A DNA stretch of 15,099 nucleotides from Clostridia bacterium (lineage in GTDB: Bacteria; Bacillota; Clostridia; Oscillospirales; Acutalibacteraceae): the NCBI GenBank assembly GCA_017382915.1, contig JAFNZJ010000099.1:1-15099 (forward strand), read 5' to 3'. A program made the position numbers and the translations under genes. Shown in pieces: positions 1 through 7,823 of this stretch; position 1 is the first letter of the stretch, and each line of letters starts with the position of its first letter. The notes beneath the pieces were generated by a model. The model saw only the letters and a list, made by a program, of their open reading frames with translations, ran no database searches and had not been told where the DNA came from.

Positions 1-1559
1 CCTTTTTTACTTACTTTATCAGGTTTTACCGAATCTCGCACCATAAATTCATTATTGCCAAGGGGCTGAATTTCAAGGTAATCATAAAACTTGGCAATTT
101 CAAGCAATTCATCATCAGGTTTGCCCTGCATAATTGCCTGATAAAGCTCACCCGCTTCACAGGCACTGCCTATTATAAGGCCGTCGCGGTACTTTTCAAT
201 TTCACTGCGACGGGTACAGGGCCTTTTATAAAAATCATTAACATGGGCGGTGGAAACAAGCCTGTAAAGATTTTTAAGACCCACTAAATCTTTAACCAAT
301 ATAATTTGGTGATAGCGTTTAAGGGCTGTTAAATCGGTTTCACCCTTGGTGTCATCAACAAAATAGGCCTCAACACCGTAAATAACCTTAAAGTCGCCAC
401 CGTTTTTGCGTATTTTTGAAACGGCTTCAGCCGCGGCGGGGTATGCCTGCACAACACCGTGGTCGGTAATGGCCACAGCCTTATGCCCCCATTTAAAGGC
501 GCGATTTATTATGTCCCCCGCGTGTGATACGGCATCCTTGGTGGACATATTGGTATGGCAATGAAGTTCAACACGCTTATTTTCAGCCTTATCGGCAACA
601 TCATAACGGTCAATAACCGCCATACCCTTAACCTTATTTATTACGAAATCTTTTTCCCAGTCATCATAAGCATAATCACCCGCTAAAAGCAGATAGTTGC
701 CATCCACCACAGATGATATTCGTGAAATTTTGTCCTTATCCATAAGCATTTTAACGCTTAATGCGTTGGTGTGGTCGCTTATAGAAAAACTCACCCTGAA
801 TTTGTCACCGCGTTTTGTAAGCTCCTGCTTATAGTCGGTAACCTCACCCCAAACATAAAGGGACTGTTCTTCAGGGGCAATGTCAAGCATACGCATTGGC
901 TTTGCGCTATCGGGCAGTCGTCCGTAAAAAACCTTTGGCGAATCTAAAAATACCGGCAGTCCGTCCTCGGGCGGGGCATCGGTACGAACCTTTGAAAAAT
1001 TAGGCTCACTTACACTTTTTGCCTGCTTTGGCGCCGCACTAAAGGTAGGTGCAGGTGCGGGTGCAGGGGCAGGCGGAATATATTCATCACTTTCGGTTTT
1101 ACCTGTAAATTTAAGTGAAATAGCAATGCCAAAAAGGTTGCGACACAGCTCGGCAAACTGCTTTTCAAAGCCTGAATCCTTTATAAGCTTTAAACCGCCG
1201 CCAAAAAGCTCAACGGTAAGCTCATTGCCGTTAAGATTATAAACAGCATCGTTTAAAAAGCCATTAACCATTGGATTTTTTGTGCGAAGCTCTTCGGTTA
1301 AATCTTTAAATATATCGGCGGTAAGCTCGGTATCTTTAAAGGTTATATTAAGGGTTATTTTATTAAGCTTTAATGCCGCTTTTATTTCACTGCCAATACG
1401 CGCGCGAATACCCGCAGTAACATATGCCTTAAACTGAACATCAAGCACCATACTACGGCTATTTATATCAACATCGCACCTTTTAACCTCACCCTCGGGC
1501 AGTGATGTTAAAAGTTCACCCGATATAACATTTTTAAAAATATTATGTAACAACTGCAT
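1..1559 (-). CDS. polC: PolC-type DNA polymerase III alpha subunit, N-terminal part (cut by window edge), lacking the usual internal exonuclease domain
   Basis: This is the replicative C-family polymerase of Firmicutes; 519 codons are visible and the frame is still open at base 1. Seen: an N-terminal domain (about 1-155), an alternating Pro-Ala linker (about 160-172), an OB fold (about 225-315) and a PHP domain from residue 328. PHP metal-ligand positions present are H333, H335 (LHCH), D342, H367 (ITDHG), E397 (YGVEA), H417 (RYHQ) and C467 (GSACEAGE). In typical PolC a DEDDh exonuclease of roughly 170 residues sits between the positions of E397 and H417; here only 19 residues separate them and no FDxET motif is seen anywhere in the visible part. 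ATG start 6 bases after the ispG stop; an AAAGG ribosome-binding site lies in the last ispG codons, so translation is probably coupled. The polymerase palm lies outside the window. Confidence 0.95.
   Translation of the reverse strand, partial: MQLLHNIFKNVISGELLTSLPEGEVKRCDVDINSRSMVLDVQFKAYVTAGIRARIGSEIKAALKLNKITLNITFKDTELTADIFKDLTEELRTKNPMVNGFLNDAVYNLNGNELTVELFGGGLKLIKDSGFEKQFAELCRNLFGIAISLKFTGKTESDEYIPPAPAPAPAPTFSAAPKQAKSVSEPNFSKVRTDAPPEDGLPVFLDSPKVFYGRLPDSAKPMRMLDIAPEEQSLYVWGEVTDYKQELTKRGDKFRVSFSISDHTNALSVKMLMDKDKISRISSVVDGNYLLLAGDYAYDDWEKDFVINKVKGMAVIDRYDVADKAENKRVELHCHTNMSTKDAVSHAGDIINRAFKWGHKAVAITDHGVVQAYPAAAEAVSKIRKNGGDFKVIYGVEAYFVDDTKGETDLTALKRYHQIILVKDLVGLKNLYRLVSTAHVNDFYKRPCTRRSEIEKYRDGLIIGSACEAGELYQAIMQGKPDDELLEIAKFYDYLEIQPLGNNEFMVRDSVKPDKVSKK
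1045..1076 (-). repeat. Six-base degenerate repeat encoding the Pro-Ala linker of PolC
   Basis: Several successive near-identical hexamers (plus-strand form GGTGCA/GGTGCG/GGGGCA) encode alternating Ala-Pro around residues 161-172 of PolC. The low-complexity stretch separates the N-terminal domain from the OB fold and probably forms an extended, flexible tether. Because the unit is six bases, slippage would add or remove Ala-Pro pairs without a frameshift. Confidence 0.7.
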
Positions 1560-1565
1560 TTTAAA

Positions 1566-2630
1566 TTATAACCTTTCAATCTCACTTAAAAGCGCCGACA
1601 GAAGCTGTTCCTCCGGCAATTTTTTTATAATTTCACCTTTTTTAAATATTATGCCTTCACCTTTACCGCCTGCAACACCTATATCGGCCTCACGCGCTTC
1701 ACCGGGGCCGTTTACTACACAACCCATAATGGCAACGGTAATGTCCTTATCACAGCCTGCAAGGGCTTCTTCTGCCTTTTTGGCAAGCCCTACCAAATCA
1801 ATGGAGGTTCTGCCACAGGTTGGGCAGGATACAAACCTTACTCCACCTTTTTTAAGACCTATTGCACGCAGTAAATCGTTGCCTGCCTGCACTTCGGTTA
1901 CGGGGTCATCGGTTAATGAAACGCGGATGGTATTGCCTATTCCGCTAAGTAGCAGACCGCCAATACCTGCGGCGGAGCGCAGTGTACCCATACGAATGGT
2001 GCCTGCCTCAGTAACGCCTAAATGAAGCGGATAACGGCAAACCTCTGCCGCACCCATATATGTTTTAAACATTGTATCAACATTGGATGATTTAAGTGAT
2101 AATACAATTTGGTCAAAATCAAACTTTTCTAAAAGCGAAATATGATACATACCGCTTTCGATAAGGGCATCGGGTGTTGGGGCACCGTATTTGCTTAAAA
2201 TTTGCTTTTCAACCGAGCCCGAGTTAACACCTACCCTAATGGGAATATTTTTTTGCTTGCAAACATCTACAACCTGCTTAACCTTTGTCTCATCACCGAT
2301 ATTACCTGGGTTAATGCGTATTTTATCTATACCGGCATAGGCGCTTTCAATTGCAAGCTTATAATCAAAGTGAATGTCAGCAACAAGCGGTACCGAAACT
2401 GCCTGCTTAAGCTTTTCAATAAGGGGTACTGTTTCCATATCGGGCACAGATAGTCTTATAATCTGACAACCCGCCTTTTCTAAAGCTATTGCCTGCTTAA
2501 TATTGCCTTCAAAATCGTGGGCAGGTTTATTAAGCATTGACTGGACAGAAACATCTGCACCGCCACCTATATAAACGGCATTTTCACCACTGCCGACTCT
2601 AACCTTTACAGTATCATTTCTTTTAAACAT
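1566..2630 (-). CDS. ispG: 4-hydroxy-3-methylbut-2-enyl diphosphate synthase (IspG/GcpE)
   Basis: IspG is the [4Fe-4S] enzyme that reductively converts methylerythritol cyclodiphosphate to HMBPP, the penultimate step of the MEP isoprenoid pathway. The 354-residue length fits the short bacterial form (TIM barrel followed by a cluster domain, without the plant-type insert). Cluster ligands are visible as SCPTC (C269, C272) and the MGCVVNGPGE motif (C304, E311). Barrel motifs include RINPGNIG (105-112), RVGVNSGS (132-139) and LHLGVTEAG (202-210). The ATG start is preceded by AGGAGA at 2636-2641, which overlaps the rseP stop, so the two genes are probably coupled. Its position between rseP and polC is where Bacillus has proS. 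With dxr two genes upstream it supplies isoprenoid precursor for the UppS product. Confidence 0.97.
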   Translation of the reverse strand: MFKRNDTVKVRVGSGENAVYIGGGADVSVQSMLNKPAHDFEGNIKQAIALEKAGCQIIRLSVPDMETVPLIEKLKQAVSVPLVADIHFDYKLAIESAYAGIDKIRINPGNIGDETKVKQVVDVCKQKNIPIRVGVNSGSVEKQILSKYGAPTPDALIESGMYHISLLEKFDFDQIVLSLKSSNVDTMFKTYMGAAEVCRYPLHLGVTEAGTIRMGTLRSAAGIGGLLLSGIGNTIRVSLTDDPVTEVQAGNDLLRAIGLKKGGVRFVSCPTCGRTSIDLVGLAKKAEEALAGCDKDITVAIMGCVVNGPGEAREADIGVAGGKGEGIIFKKGEIIKKLPEEQLLSALLSEIERL

Positions 2631-2635
2631 AATCT

Positions 2636-2641
2636 TCTCCT
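2636..2641 (-). promoter_or_regulatory. Ribosome-binding site of ispG overlapping the rseP stop codon
   Basis: AGGAGA lies 5 bases from the ispG ATG and shares bases with the rseP TAG (2640-2642). This arrangement favours termination-reinitiation coupling of the two genes. Confidence 0.8.
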
Positions 2642-3704
2642 AAAACAGCATCCAAATATCCTTTACCATTACAAAGGCCATAAACAAAAGTAATATAAAT
2701 AAACCTGCGGCGTGTACCCATTTTTCATACTTTACGGGGACAGGTTTGCGGAAAATCATTTCAATTAAAATAAATACCAGCCTACCGCCATCAAGCGCAG
2801 GAATGGGAAGCAAATTAAAAATACCCAAATTTATGGTGATAAGGGCTATCATTGGCAGTAAATCAAAAATGCCTGTTTTTGCCGCCTCACCAAGGGCGAC
2901 GGTAACACCGACCGGACCGGAAATTTCACTCATCCCGTACCTGCCGCCTATTAAATCAACCAATGTGTAAATCACCGTTTGACTGTAAGAAAGGGCGGTT
3001 TTGCCCGTTTGGGTAATATAACTGCCAAAGGTTTTTTGTTCGGGGTAAACCTTAAAATCAAGGGTTATTATATTATACTTTTTGCCGTTTAAATCATAAA
3101 GCTCGGTGGCAAACGGTACATTAGTAAGCCGGACCTTTTCGCCGTTTCTTATAACGGTCATATTTATTTTACCGTCATCAACGGCGGTAAAATTATAGGC
3201 AAGGTCATTTACTGTGTAAATATTTCTTCCTTCAATTTCAATAATTTCATCATCAAGCTGAAGTCCGCCTGCCGAATTACTGGTTGCGGTGTCGGCAAAA
3301 TAGGCAACCTTGGTGGTGGCAAACTGCGTCTGAGGAATAAAAGAAACGGCAATTAAAACAACACCAAAAATAAGGTTAAAAACGGCACCCATTACAACAA
3401 TTAAAAAGCGGCGCCACGCGGCCTTATTACAAAAGGCCCTTTCATCGGTGCTGGTTTCATCCTCACCCTCCATAGCGCAAAAACCGCCAAGCGGTACAAG
3501 TCTTAAGCTATACTCGGTCTCTTTACCCTTTTTGCGAAAAATGGTAGGGCCAAAGCCCACTGCAAACTCATTAACCCTTACACCCAAGGTTTTGGCGGCA
3601 ATAAAATGACCAAACTCATGAATAATAATTAAAAACAAAAATGCCGCTATTGCAACAAGGTATGGCCATACACTATTTAAAAATGAAACTATTGACTGCC
3701 ACAT
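2640..3704 (-). CDS. rseP: Site-2 intramembrane zinc metalloprotease (RseP/RasP family)
   Basis: This is a membrane-embedded M50 protease that cuts transmembrane substrates such as anti-sigma factors and remnant signal peptides. Seen: a first hydrophobic segment carrying the zinc motif HEFGH (H29, E30, H33), the conserved PLGGF loop (71-75), a second hydrophobic segment (about 100-123), one PDZ-like region (about 135-200), and a C-terminal hydrophobic region with NLLPIPALDGG (D305 as third zinc ligand) and a final transmembrane helix (about 331-350). The 354 residues fit the single-PDZ Gram-positive type. The ATG start has a G-rich site (GGGGGG) about 8 bases upstream. dxr lies 42 bases upstream and ispG 9 bases downstream. 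The client substrate cannot be read from the sequence; the symbol rasP would serve equally well. Confidence 0.95.
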   Translation of the reverse strand: MWQSIVSFLNSVWPYLVAIAAFLFLIIIHEFGHFIAAKTLGVRVNEFAVGFGPTIFRKKGKETEYSLRLVPLGGFCAMEGEDETSTDERAFCNKAAWRRFLIVVMGAVFNLIFGVVLIAVSFIPQTQFATTKVAYFADTATSNSAGGLQLDDEIIEIEGRNIYTVNDLAYNFTAVDDGKINMTVIRNGEKVRLTNVPFATELYDLNGKKYNIITLDFKVYPEQKTFGSYITQTGKTALSYSQTVIYTLVDLIGGRYGMSEISGPVGVTVALGEAAKTGIFDLLPMIALITINLGIFNLLPIPALDGGRLVFILIEMIFRKPVPVKYEKWVHAAGLFILLLFMAFVMVKDIWMLF

Positions 3705-3746
3705 TTGTTACGCCCCCCGGTGTTTGGTTAAATAAAATAATCGTAA

Positions 3747-4886
3747 TTATAGATAAGATAAAACTGCCTCACGGGCAAGTCGGTCGGCCTCAAAAACATC
3801 ATCTAACGTAAAGCTTTTTAGATTAACTGCCTGTTCGGTAGCGCGGGCCACAAACTCACCAATTTGTAAAAATGAAATTTTTTCTTTAAGGAAAAGTTCA
3901 ACCGCCATTTCATTAGCGCCGTTGGCCGCGGTTGGGTATAAACCGCCCTTATTTATTGCGTCAATACAGGTTGCAAGGCAAAGGAAGGTATCTGTATCGG
4001 GCTTTTCAAAGGTTAGGGTGTGTACATCAGTTAAAGAAAGCTTAGGTGCCACACTTGGCATACGATTTGGGTAGGTTAAGGCAAACTGAATTGGTATTGC
4101 CATATCGGGTGTGCCAAGCTGACCTATAACTGCGCCATCTTCAAGCTCAATAGCGGAATGAAGTATGCTTTGCCTATGCACCAAAACCTCAATATTTTTA
4201 GGGCTTACGCCAAACAAATGCACCGCCTCAATAACCTCAAGGCCCTTATTCATAAGGGTTGCGCTATCAATGGTAATTTTTTGACCCATTGCCCAGTTGG
4301 GATGCTTTAAAGCATCGGCAGGGGTGATGTTTTTAAGCTCATCACGGGTTTTGCCAAAAAACGGACCGCCCGATGCAGTAAGCAAAATTTTATAAGGGTT
4401 GCCGTCGGGCACGCCCATAAGTGACTGGAATATTGCAGAATGTTCACTGTCAACCGGCAATATCTTAACACCTTTTTTGGCGGCGGCGGACATAACCAAA
4501 TCGCCGCCCGTTACCAAGGTTTCTTTATTAGCAAGAGCAATATTATGCCCCGCATCAATTGCGGTTAAGGTGGGCTTTAAGCCGGCTATACCAACAATGG
4601 CGTTAAGTACAATATCGGTATCCATTGCAGCTGCTTCATTAACCGCTTCTGCCCCACCGCAAACCTTAACAGATGTGTCTTTAAGGCGAAGTTTTAATTC
4701 CGCGGCAGCAGATTCATTCATAACGGCTAAAAGCTCAGGCTTCCACTCACGCGCCTGAGCCTCTAAAAGATTTATATTTTTTCCGCCTGCCGCCAAGGCC
4801 GAAATGCCCCAGCCAAGCTTTTTGGCTACCGTTAGGCTTTGGGTACCTATGGAGCCTGTTGAACCTAAAACAGTTAGTTTTTTCAT
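3747..4886 (-). CDS. dxr: 1-deoxy-D-xylulose 5-phosphate reductoisomerase
   Basis: Dxr catalyses the first committed step of the MEP pathway, turning DXP into methylerythritol phosphate with NADPH; it is the fosmidomycin target. Seen: the N-terminal dinucleotide-binding loop GSTGSIG (8-14), ANKETLV (119-125), metal ligands in VDSEHS (D146, E148) and KGLEVIE (E217), the substrate loop HPNWAMGQKITIDSATLMNK (195-214), and HRQSILHS (237-244). The 379-residue length is typical. The ATG is preceded by a weak AGGA about 12 bases away in an A/T-rich 34-base gap after cdsA, so expression may depend on coupling or be modest. It works with ispG further down the same cluster. Confidence 0.97.
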   Translation of the reverse strand: MKKLTVLGSTGSIGTQSLTVAKKLGWGISALAAGGKNINLLEAQAREWKPELLAVMNESAAAELKLRLKDTSVKVCGGAEAVNEAAAMDTDIVLNAIVGIAGLKPTLTAIDAGHNIALANKETLVTGGDLVMSAAAKKGVKILPVDSEHSAIFQSLMGVPDGNPYKILLTASGGPFFGKTRDELKNITPADALKHPNWAMGQKITIDSATLMNKGLEVIEAVHLFGVSPKNIEVLVHRQSILHSAIELEDGAVIGQLGTPDMAIPIQFALTYPNRMPSVAPKLSLTDVHTLTFEKPDTDTFLCLATCIDAINKGGLYPTAANGANEMAVELFLKEKISFLQIGEFVARATEQAVNLKSFTLDDVFEADRLAREAVLSYL

Positions 4887-4920
4887 AATAATTAGTATTC
4901 CTATTTTTTAAAAAATATTT

Positions 4921-5739
4921 CTATTTAATAAGCTGAATATAATTCAAAACTATCATAAAAAAGGGTGAAATCATTAAAATACTGTCAAAGCGGTCAAGTA
5001 TACCGCCGTGACCGGGTATAAGCTTTCCAAAATCTTTGATTTCACACTTGCGCTTTATAAGCGATGCCGAAAGGTCGCCCATAACACCCAAAACAACAAA
5101 TAAAGGCGTTAAAATAAGGGTGTATAAAATCTCTACATCATAGCCATAAGCGTTTTTAAAAAGTATGCCTAAAAGCAGGGTGAAAAGCAGGCTAAAGAAC
5201 ATACCGCCTGCAAAACCCTCCCAGGTTTTTTTGGGGCTTATTACCTTTGCCATTTTATGCTTACCCATAAGCACACCCGTAAAGTATGCGCCGGTATCAG
5301 AAATTGCTGACCAACAAAGCACTAAAAGTAAATGGAAAATACCCATTTTGCCATTTTGAATTATAAAGCAAAGGCTACCAAAAGCAAAAGAAATAACTAT
5401 TGGCAGGCAAATAGCCGATACCACCGCCGCCATATTAAGACCGCTGTGGAATTTTAATGTTAAGGCAAATATAATGCCTGCATAAACAGTAAAAATAACA
5501 CCAAGCGGAATATTTATATAGCCCTGCAGTGCAAACGGCACCAAAACGGCAGGCAACATACCTGCGGCTACAATGATTTTATTTTTACAAATGCCGGTTG
5601 CCCAAAGCACCTCATAAACGGATACCGCACCCGCCAAGGCAATAAAGCCAACCAAAATAACGGGCAAATATATTTGTGCGGTTAAAATGGCGGCAACAAC
5701 CAAAACAATAAGTGCGCCTGAAATAACTCTTGTCTTCAT
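4921..5739 (-). CDS. cdsA: Phosphatidate cytidylyltransferase (CDP-diglyceride synthase)
   Basis: CdsA is an integral membrane enzyme that makes CDP-diacylglycerol from phosphatidate and CTP, the branch point for phosphatidylglycerol and related lipids. The 272-residue protein is a chain of hydrophobic helices. The family signature is complete in the C-terminal part: SLIKR (226-230), KDFG (235-238) and PGHGGILDRFD (242-252), whose acidic residues bind metal and CTP. An earlier conserved block, SDTGAYFTG (147-155) followed by SPKKTWEG (168-175), is also present. The ATG start lies 3 bases after the uppS TAG; its GGAGGA site is inside the last uppS codons. The uppS-cdsA pairing is a conserved bacterial arrangement joining carrier-lipid and phospholipid synthesis. 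Confidence 0.96.
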   Translation of the reverse strand: MKTRVISGALIVLVVAAILTAQIYLPVILVGFIALAGAVSVYEVLWATGICKNKIIVAAGMLPAVLVPFALQGYINIPLGVIFTVYAGIIFALTLKFHSGLNMAAVVSAICLPIVISFAFGSLCFIIQNGKMGIFHLLLVLCWSAISDTGAYFTGVLMGKHKMAKVISPKKTWEGFAGGMFFSLLFTLLLGILFKNAYGYDVEILYTLILTPLFVVLGVMGDLSASLIKRKCEIKDFGKLIPGHGGILDRFDSILMISPFFMIVLNYIQLIK

Positions 5740-5742
5740 AAC

Positions 5743-6471
5743 CTAAACTCCTCCAAAGCGGCGGTTTCTTTTGCAGTAATCATCAATAGCCTGTTCTAAA
5801 TGCTTGGGTTTAAAATCGGGCCAAAGAATGTCAGAAAACCAAAACTCTGCATAGGCGCTTTGCCAAATTAAATAGTTAGAAAGCCTATACTCACCACTTG
5901 GGCGAATTATAAAATCGGGGTCGGGTTGACCCTTGGTATAAAGGGCGTTTGAAACAGTTTCTTCGGTAATATCATCCACCGACATTTCACCCTTTATAAT
6001 ACTGTTTGCCAAATCTTTAAAGGCAAAAACAAGCTCATCCCTGCCGCCGTAATTAAGGGCAATGTTAAGGTGAAGCCCTGTGGCATCCTTTGAATTTTCC
6101 TCGGCATCGGCAATAAGGTCTTTAATATCATCGGGCAATACGGCTATGTTGCCAATAAATTTAACCTTTATGTTTTCATCCTTAAAGTTTTTTGCATCCT
6201 TTAAATAGTCGCGCAAAATATTCATAATATTTTCCACCTCATCGGCGGGACGCTTCCAATTTTCGGTTGAAAAGGCATAAACCGTTAAATATTCAAGCCC
6301 AATTTTATTTGAGTAGCGGGCAATATCTTTAAAGTTTTTTGAACCTGCTGAATGCCCTGCCGAGCGCGGTAAAGCGCGCTTTTTAGCCCAGCGGCCGTTA
6401 CCATCCATAATAATTGCTATGTGGCGCGGCATTATGCGGGGGGCATTTTTGTTTTTACCTTTTAAAAACAT
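5743..6471 (-). CDS. uppS: Isoprenyl transferase, undecaprenyl diphosphate synthase (cis-prenyltransferase)
   Basis: UppS condenses farnesyl diphosphate with isopentenyl diphosphates to give C55 undecaprenyl diphosphate, the lipid carrier for peptidoglycan and wall polymers. Seen: the catalytic block HIAIIMDGNGRWAKKR (17-32, with D23 as the magnesium aspartate), FSTENWKRP (67-75), NIALNYGGRDE (136-146), and the diphosphate-binding block IIRPSGEYRLSNYLIWQ (188-204) with R190 and R196. The 242-residue length fits the family. A basic N-terminal extension of about 15 residues precedes the catalytic block. ATG start with GGGTGA 7 bases upstream. It lies 72 bases after frr, with a hairpin in the gap, and directly abuts cdsA. 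Confidence 0.96.
   Translation of the reverse strand: MFLKGKNKNAPRIMPRHIAIIMDGNGRWAKKRALPRSAGHSAGSKNFKDIARYSNKIGLEYLTVYAFSTENWKRPADEVENIMNILRDYLKDAKNFKDENIKVKFIGNIAVLPDDIKDLIADAEENSKDATGLHLNIALNYGGRDELVFAFKDLANSIIKGEMSVDDITEETVSNALYTKGQPDPDFIIRPSGEYRLSNYLIWQSAYAEFWFSDILWPDFKPKHLEQAIDDYCKRNRRFGGV
5749..5754 (-). promoter_or_regulatory. Strong ribosome-binding site of cdsA embedded in the uppS 3' end
   Basis: GGAGGA lies 9 bases upstream of the cdsA ATG and also encodes the two glycines near the UppS C-terminus (FGGV). Because it is read by ribosomes finishing uppS, translation of the two membrane-linked enzymes is probably coupled. Confidence 0.85.
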
Positions 6472-6489
6472 ACTAAATTCACCCTTTTG

Positions 6490-6519
6490 AAAAGCCCATC
6501 GGCAACCCTACCGATGGGC
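6490..6519 (-). terminator. Hairpin between frr and uppS: weak terminator or processing/attenuation stem
   Basis: On the minus strand a perfect 9-bp stem GCCCATCGG/CCGATGGGC with an 8-base loop is followed by only four T residues and then by A-rich sequence carrying the uppS ribosome-binding site. The stem is strong but the T-tract is short, and no promoter is evident before uppS. It therefore more likely gives partial termination, or an RNA end that shields the pyrH-frr message, than a full operon boundary. Confidence 0.6.
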
Positions 6520-6543
6520 AACAAAAACTTTTTTAGTTTTAAA

Positions 6544-7098
6544 TTAGATTTCTAAAATCTCTTTTTCCTTTGCGGCAGAAAGGTCATCTGCTTCCTTACA
6601 GAATTTATCGGTAAGGGTTTGGATTTTCTTTTCTGCATTTGAAAGGTCATCTTCAGTAATTTCGTTGTTCTTTTTCATTGCCTTTGCCTTTTCAATGGCA
6701 TCACGGCGAATTGAACGAACGGCAACCTTACAGTCTTCACCAAGCTTGCGAATATCTTTGACTAAATCGCGGCGGCGCTCCTCAGTAAGGGGTGGGAAGG
6801 TAAGGCGAATAATTTTACCGTCATTTTGGGGATTGATACCAAGATCAGATGTTTGAATAGCCTTTTCAATTTCCTTTAAGCTTGAAGCATCCCAAGGCTG
6901 AATTTGAAGGGTTCTGCCTTCGGGAACGGAGACAGCAGCCATTTGCTGAATTGGTGTTGGGGTGCCATAATAATCAACCAAAATTTTATCTAAAACTGCG
7001 GGATTAGCACGACCTGCACGAATAGCTTTAAACTCACGGTCAAGTGATGCTAAGGATTTATCCATTTTTTCTTCGGTTTTTGCAAGTAATTCTTTCAT
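6544..7098 (-). CDS. frr: Ribosome recycling factor
   Basis: RRF works with EF-G to split post-termination ribosomes after stop codons. The protein is 184 residues, the usual length, and has the family pattern: a long helical N-terminus (1-30), RAGRANPAVLD (27-37), a small beta domain with YYGTPTPIQQMA (43-54) and IQPWD (66-70), then two long charged helices with EERRRDLVKDIR (105-116) and VRSIRRDA (126-133). An excellent AAGGAGA site (7107-7113) lies 8 bases before the ATG. It follows pyrH by 20 bases, the conserved pyrH-frr order. Expression is probably from the promoter upstream of pyrH. Confidence 0.98.
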   Translation of the reverse strand: MKELLAKTEEKMDKSLASLDREFKAIRAGRANPAVLDKILVDYYGTPTPIQQMAAVSVPEGRTLQIQPWDASSLKEIEKAIQTSDLGINPQNDGKIIRLTFPPLTEERRRDLVKDIRKLGEDCKVAVRSIRRDAIEKAKAMKKNNEITEDDLSNAEKKIQTLTDKFCKEADDLSAAKEKEILEI

Positions 7099-7118
7099 AA
7101 ACTATATCTCCTTAAAAA

Positions 7119-7823
7119 TTATTCAACAATTGTGCCGTTATGGTCACCCAAAACTGCTTTTCTGATATTATCAGGCTCATCAAGGTTAAATACCATAATT
7201 TTTATGTCATTATCCATACAAAGTGATGCGGCGGTGCTGTCCATAACATGAAGACCTTTGCTAAGCACCTCCATAAATGAAAGCTTATCATACTTTTTAG
7301 CGTCGGGATTCTTTTTAGGGTCACTGTCATAAACGCCGTCAACATTGGTTGCTTTGAAAATAACATCTGCATCAATTTCGGCAGCGCGAAGTGCTGCGCC
7401 TGTATCGGTTGAGAAGAAGGGGTTACCTGTACCGCAACCAAAAATAACAATTCTGCCCTTTTCCATATGGCGAACTGCCTTATTGCGGATGTAAGGCTCT
7501 GCTATTTTAATCATTTCAATACCCGTTTGAACACGAACAGGTGCGCCAAGCTGCTCTAAAGCATCTGCCAAGGCCAAGGAATTTATAACGGTGGCAAGCA
7601 TACCCATATGGTCGGCACGGGTACGGTCCATTTTGCCGCTTGAACGACCGCGCCAGAAATTGCCGCCGCCAACAACAATGGCAATTTCAACACCAAGGTC
7701 ATAAGTTTCTTTAATGCTTTTGCAAATTTCAAGCACCTTATCAAAATCAAGACCGTGGCCAATATCACCCGAAAGGGCCTCACCGCTAAGCTTAATTAAA
7801 ACTCTTTTATAGATTGGTTTCAT
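7119..7823 (-). CDS. pyrH: Uridylate kinase (UMP kinase, amino-acid kinase family)
   Basis: PyrH phosphorylates UMP to UDP in pyrimidine nucleotide synthesis; bacterial enzymes are hexamers, typically inhibited by UTP and activated by GTP. Seen: the N-terminal phosphate-binding KLSGEAL (11-17), VVGGGNFWRGR (50-60), DHMGMLATVINSLAL (71-85), the GTGNPFFSTDTGAALRA loop (131-147), and FKATNVDGVYDSDPKKNP (156-173), which binds nucleotide. The 234-residue length is typical. The ATG is preceded by GGGGA 6 bases upstream. It is the first gene behind a strong promoter, so it heads the second transcript; in Bacillus pyrH instead follows rpsB-tsf, neither of which is here. Confidence 0.98.
   Translation of the reverse strand: MKPIYKRVLIKLSGEALSGDIGHGLDFDKVLEICKSIKETYDLGVEIAIVVGGGNFWRGRSSGKMDRTRADHMGMLATVINSLALADALEQLGAPVRVQTGIEMIKIAEPYIRNKAVRHMEKGRIVIFGCGTGNPFFSTDTGAALRAAEIDADVIFKATNVDGVYDSDPKKNPDAKKYDKLSFMEVLSKGLHVMDSTAASLCMDNDIKIMVFNLDEPDNIRKAVLGDHNGTIVE

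Noticed and set aside
305..420. Loss of the PolC exonuclease as a frameshift or pseudogene signature
   Set aside because: The frame is open across the junction, both flanking PHP parts are intact and their metal ligands are kept, so this looks like a clean domain absence and not gene decay.
1651..2025. Long open frame on the plus strand opposite ispG, and similar plus-strand frames opposite dxr, dnaE and murB
   Set aside because: These are antisense shadows of well-supported genes. They have no family resemblance and no convincing ribosome-binding sites.
4902..4917. Perfect 16-bp A/T palindrome (TATTTTTTAAAAAATA) between cdsA and dxr
   Set aside because: It is composed only of A and T in a very A/T-rich spacer, with no G/C stem and no matching copy elsewhere; probably chance composition and not a terminator or operator.
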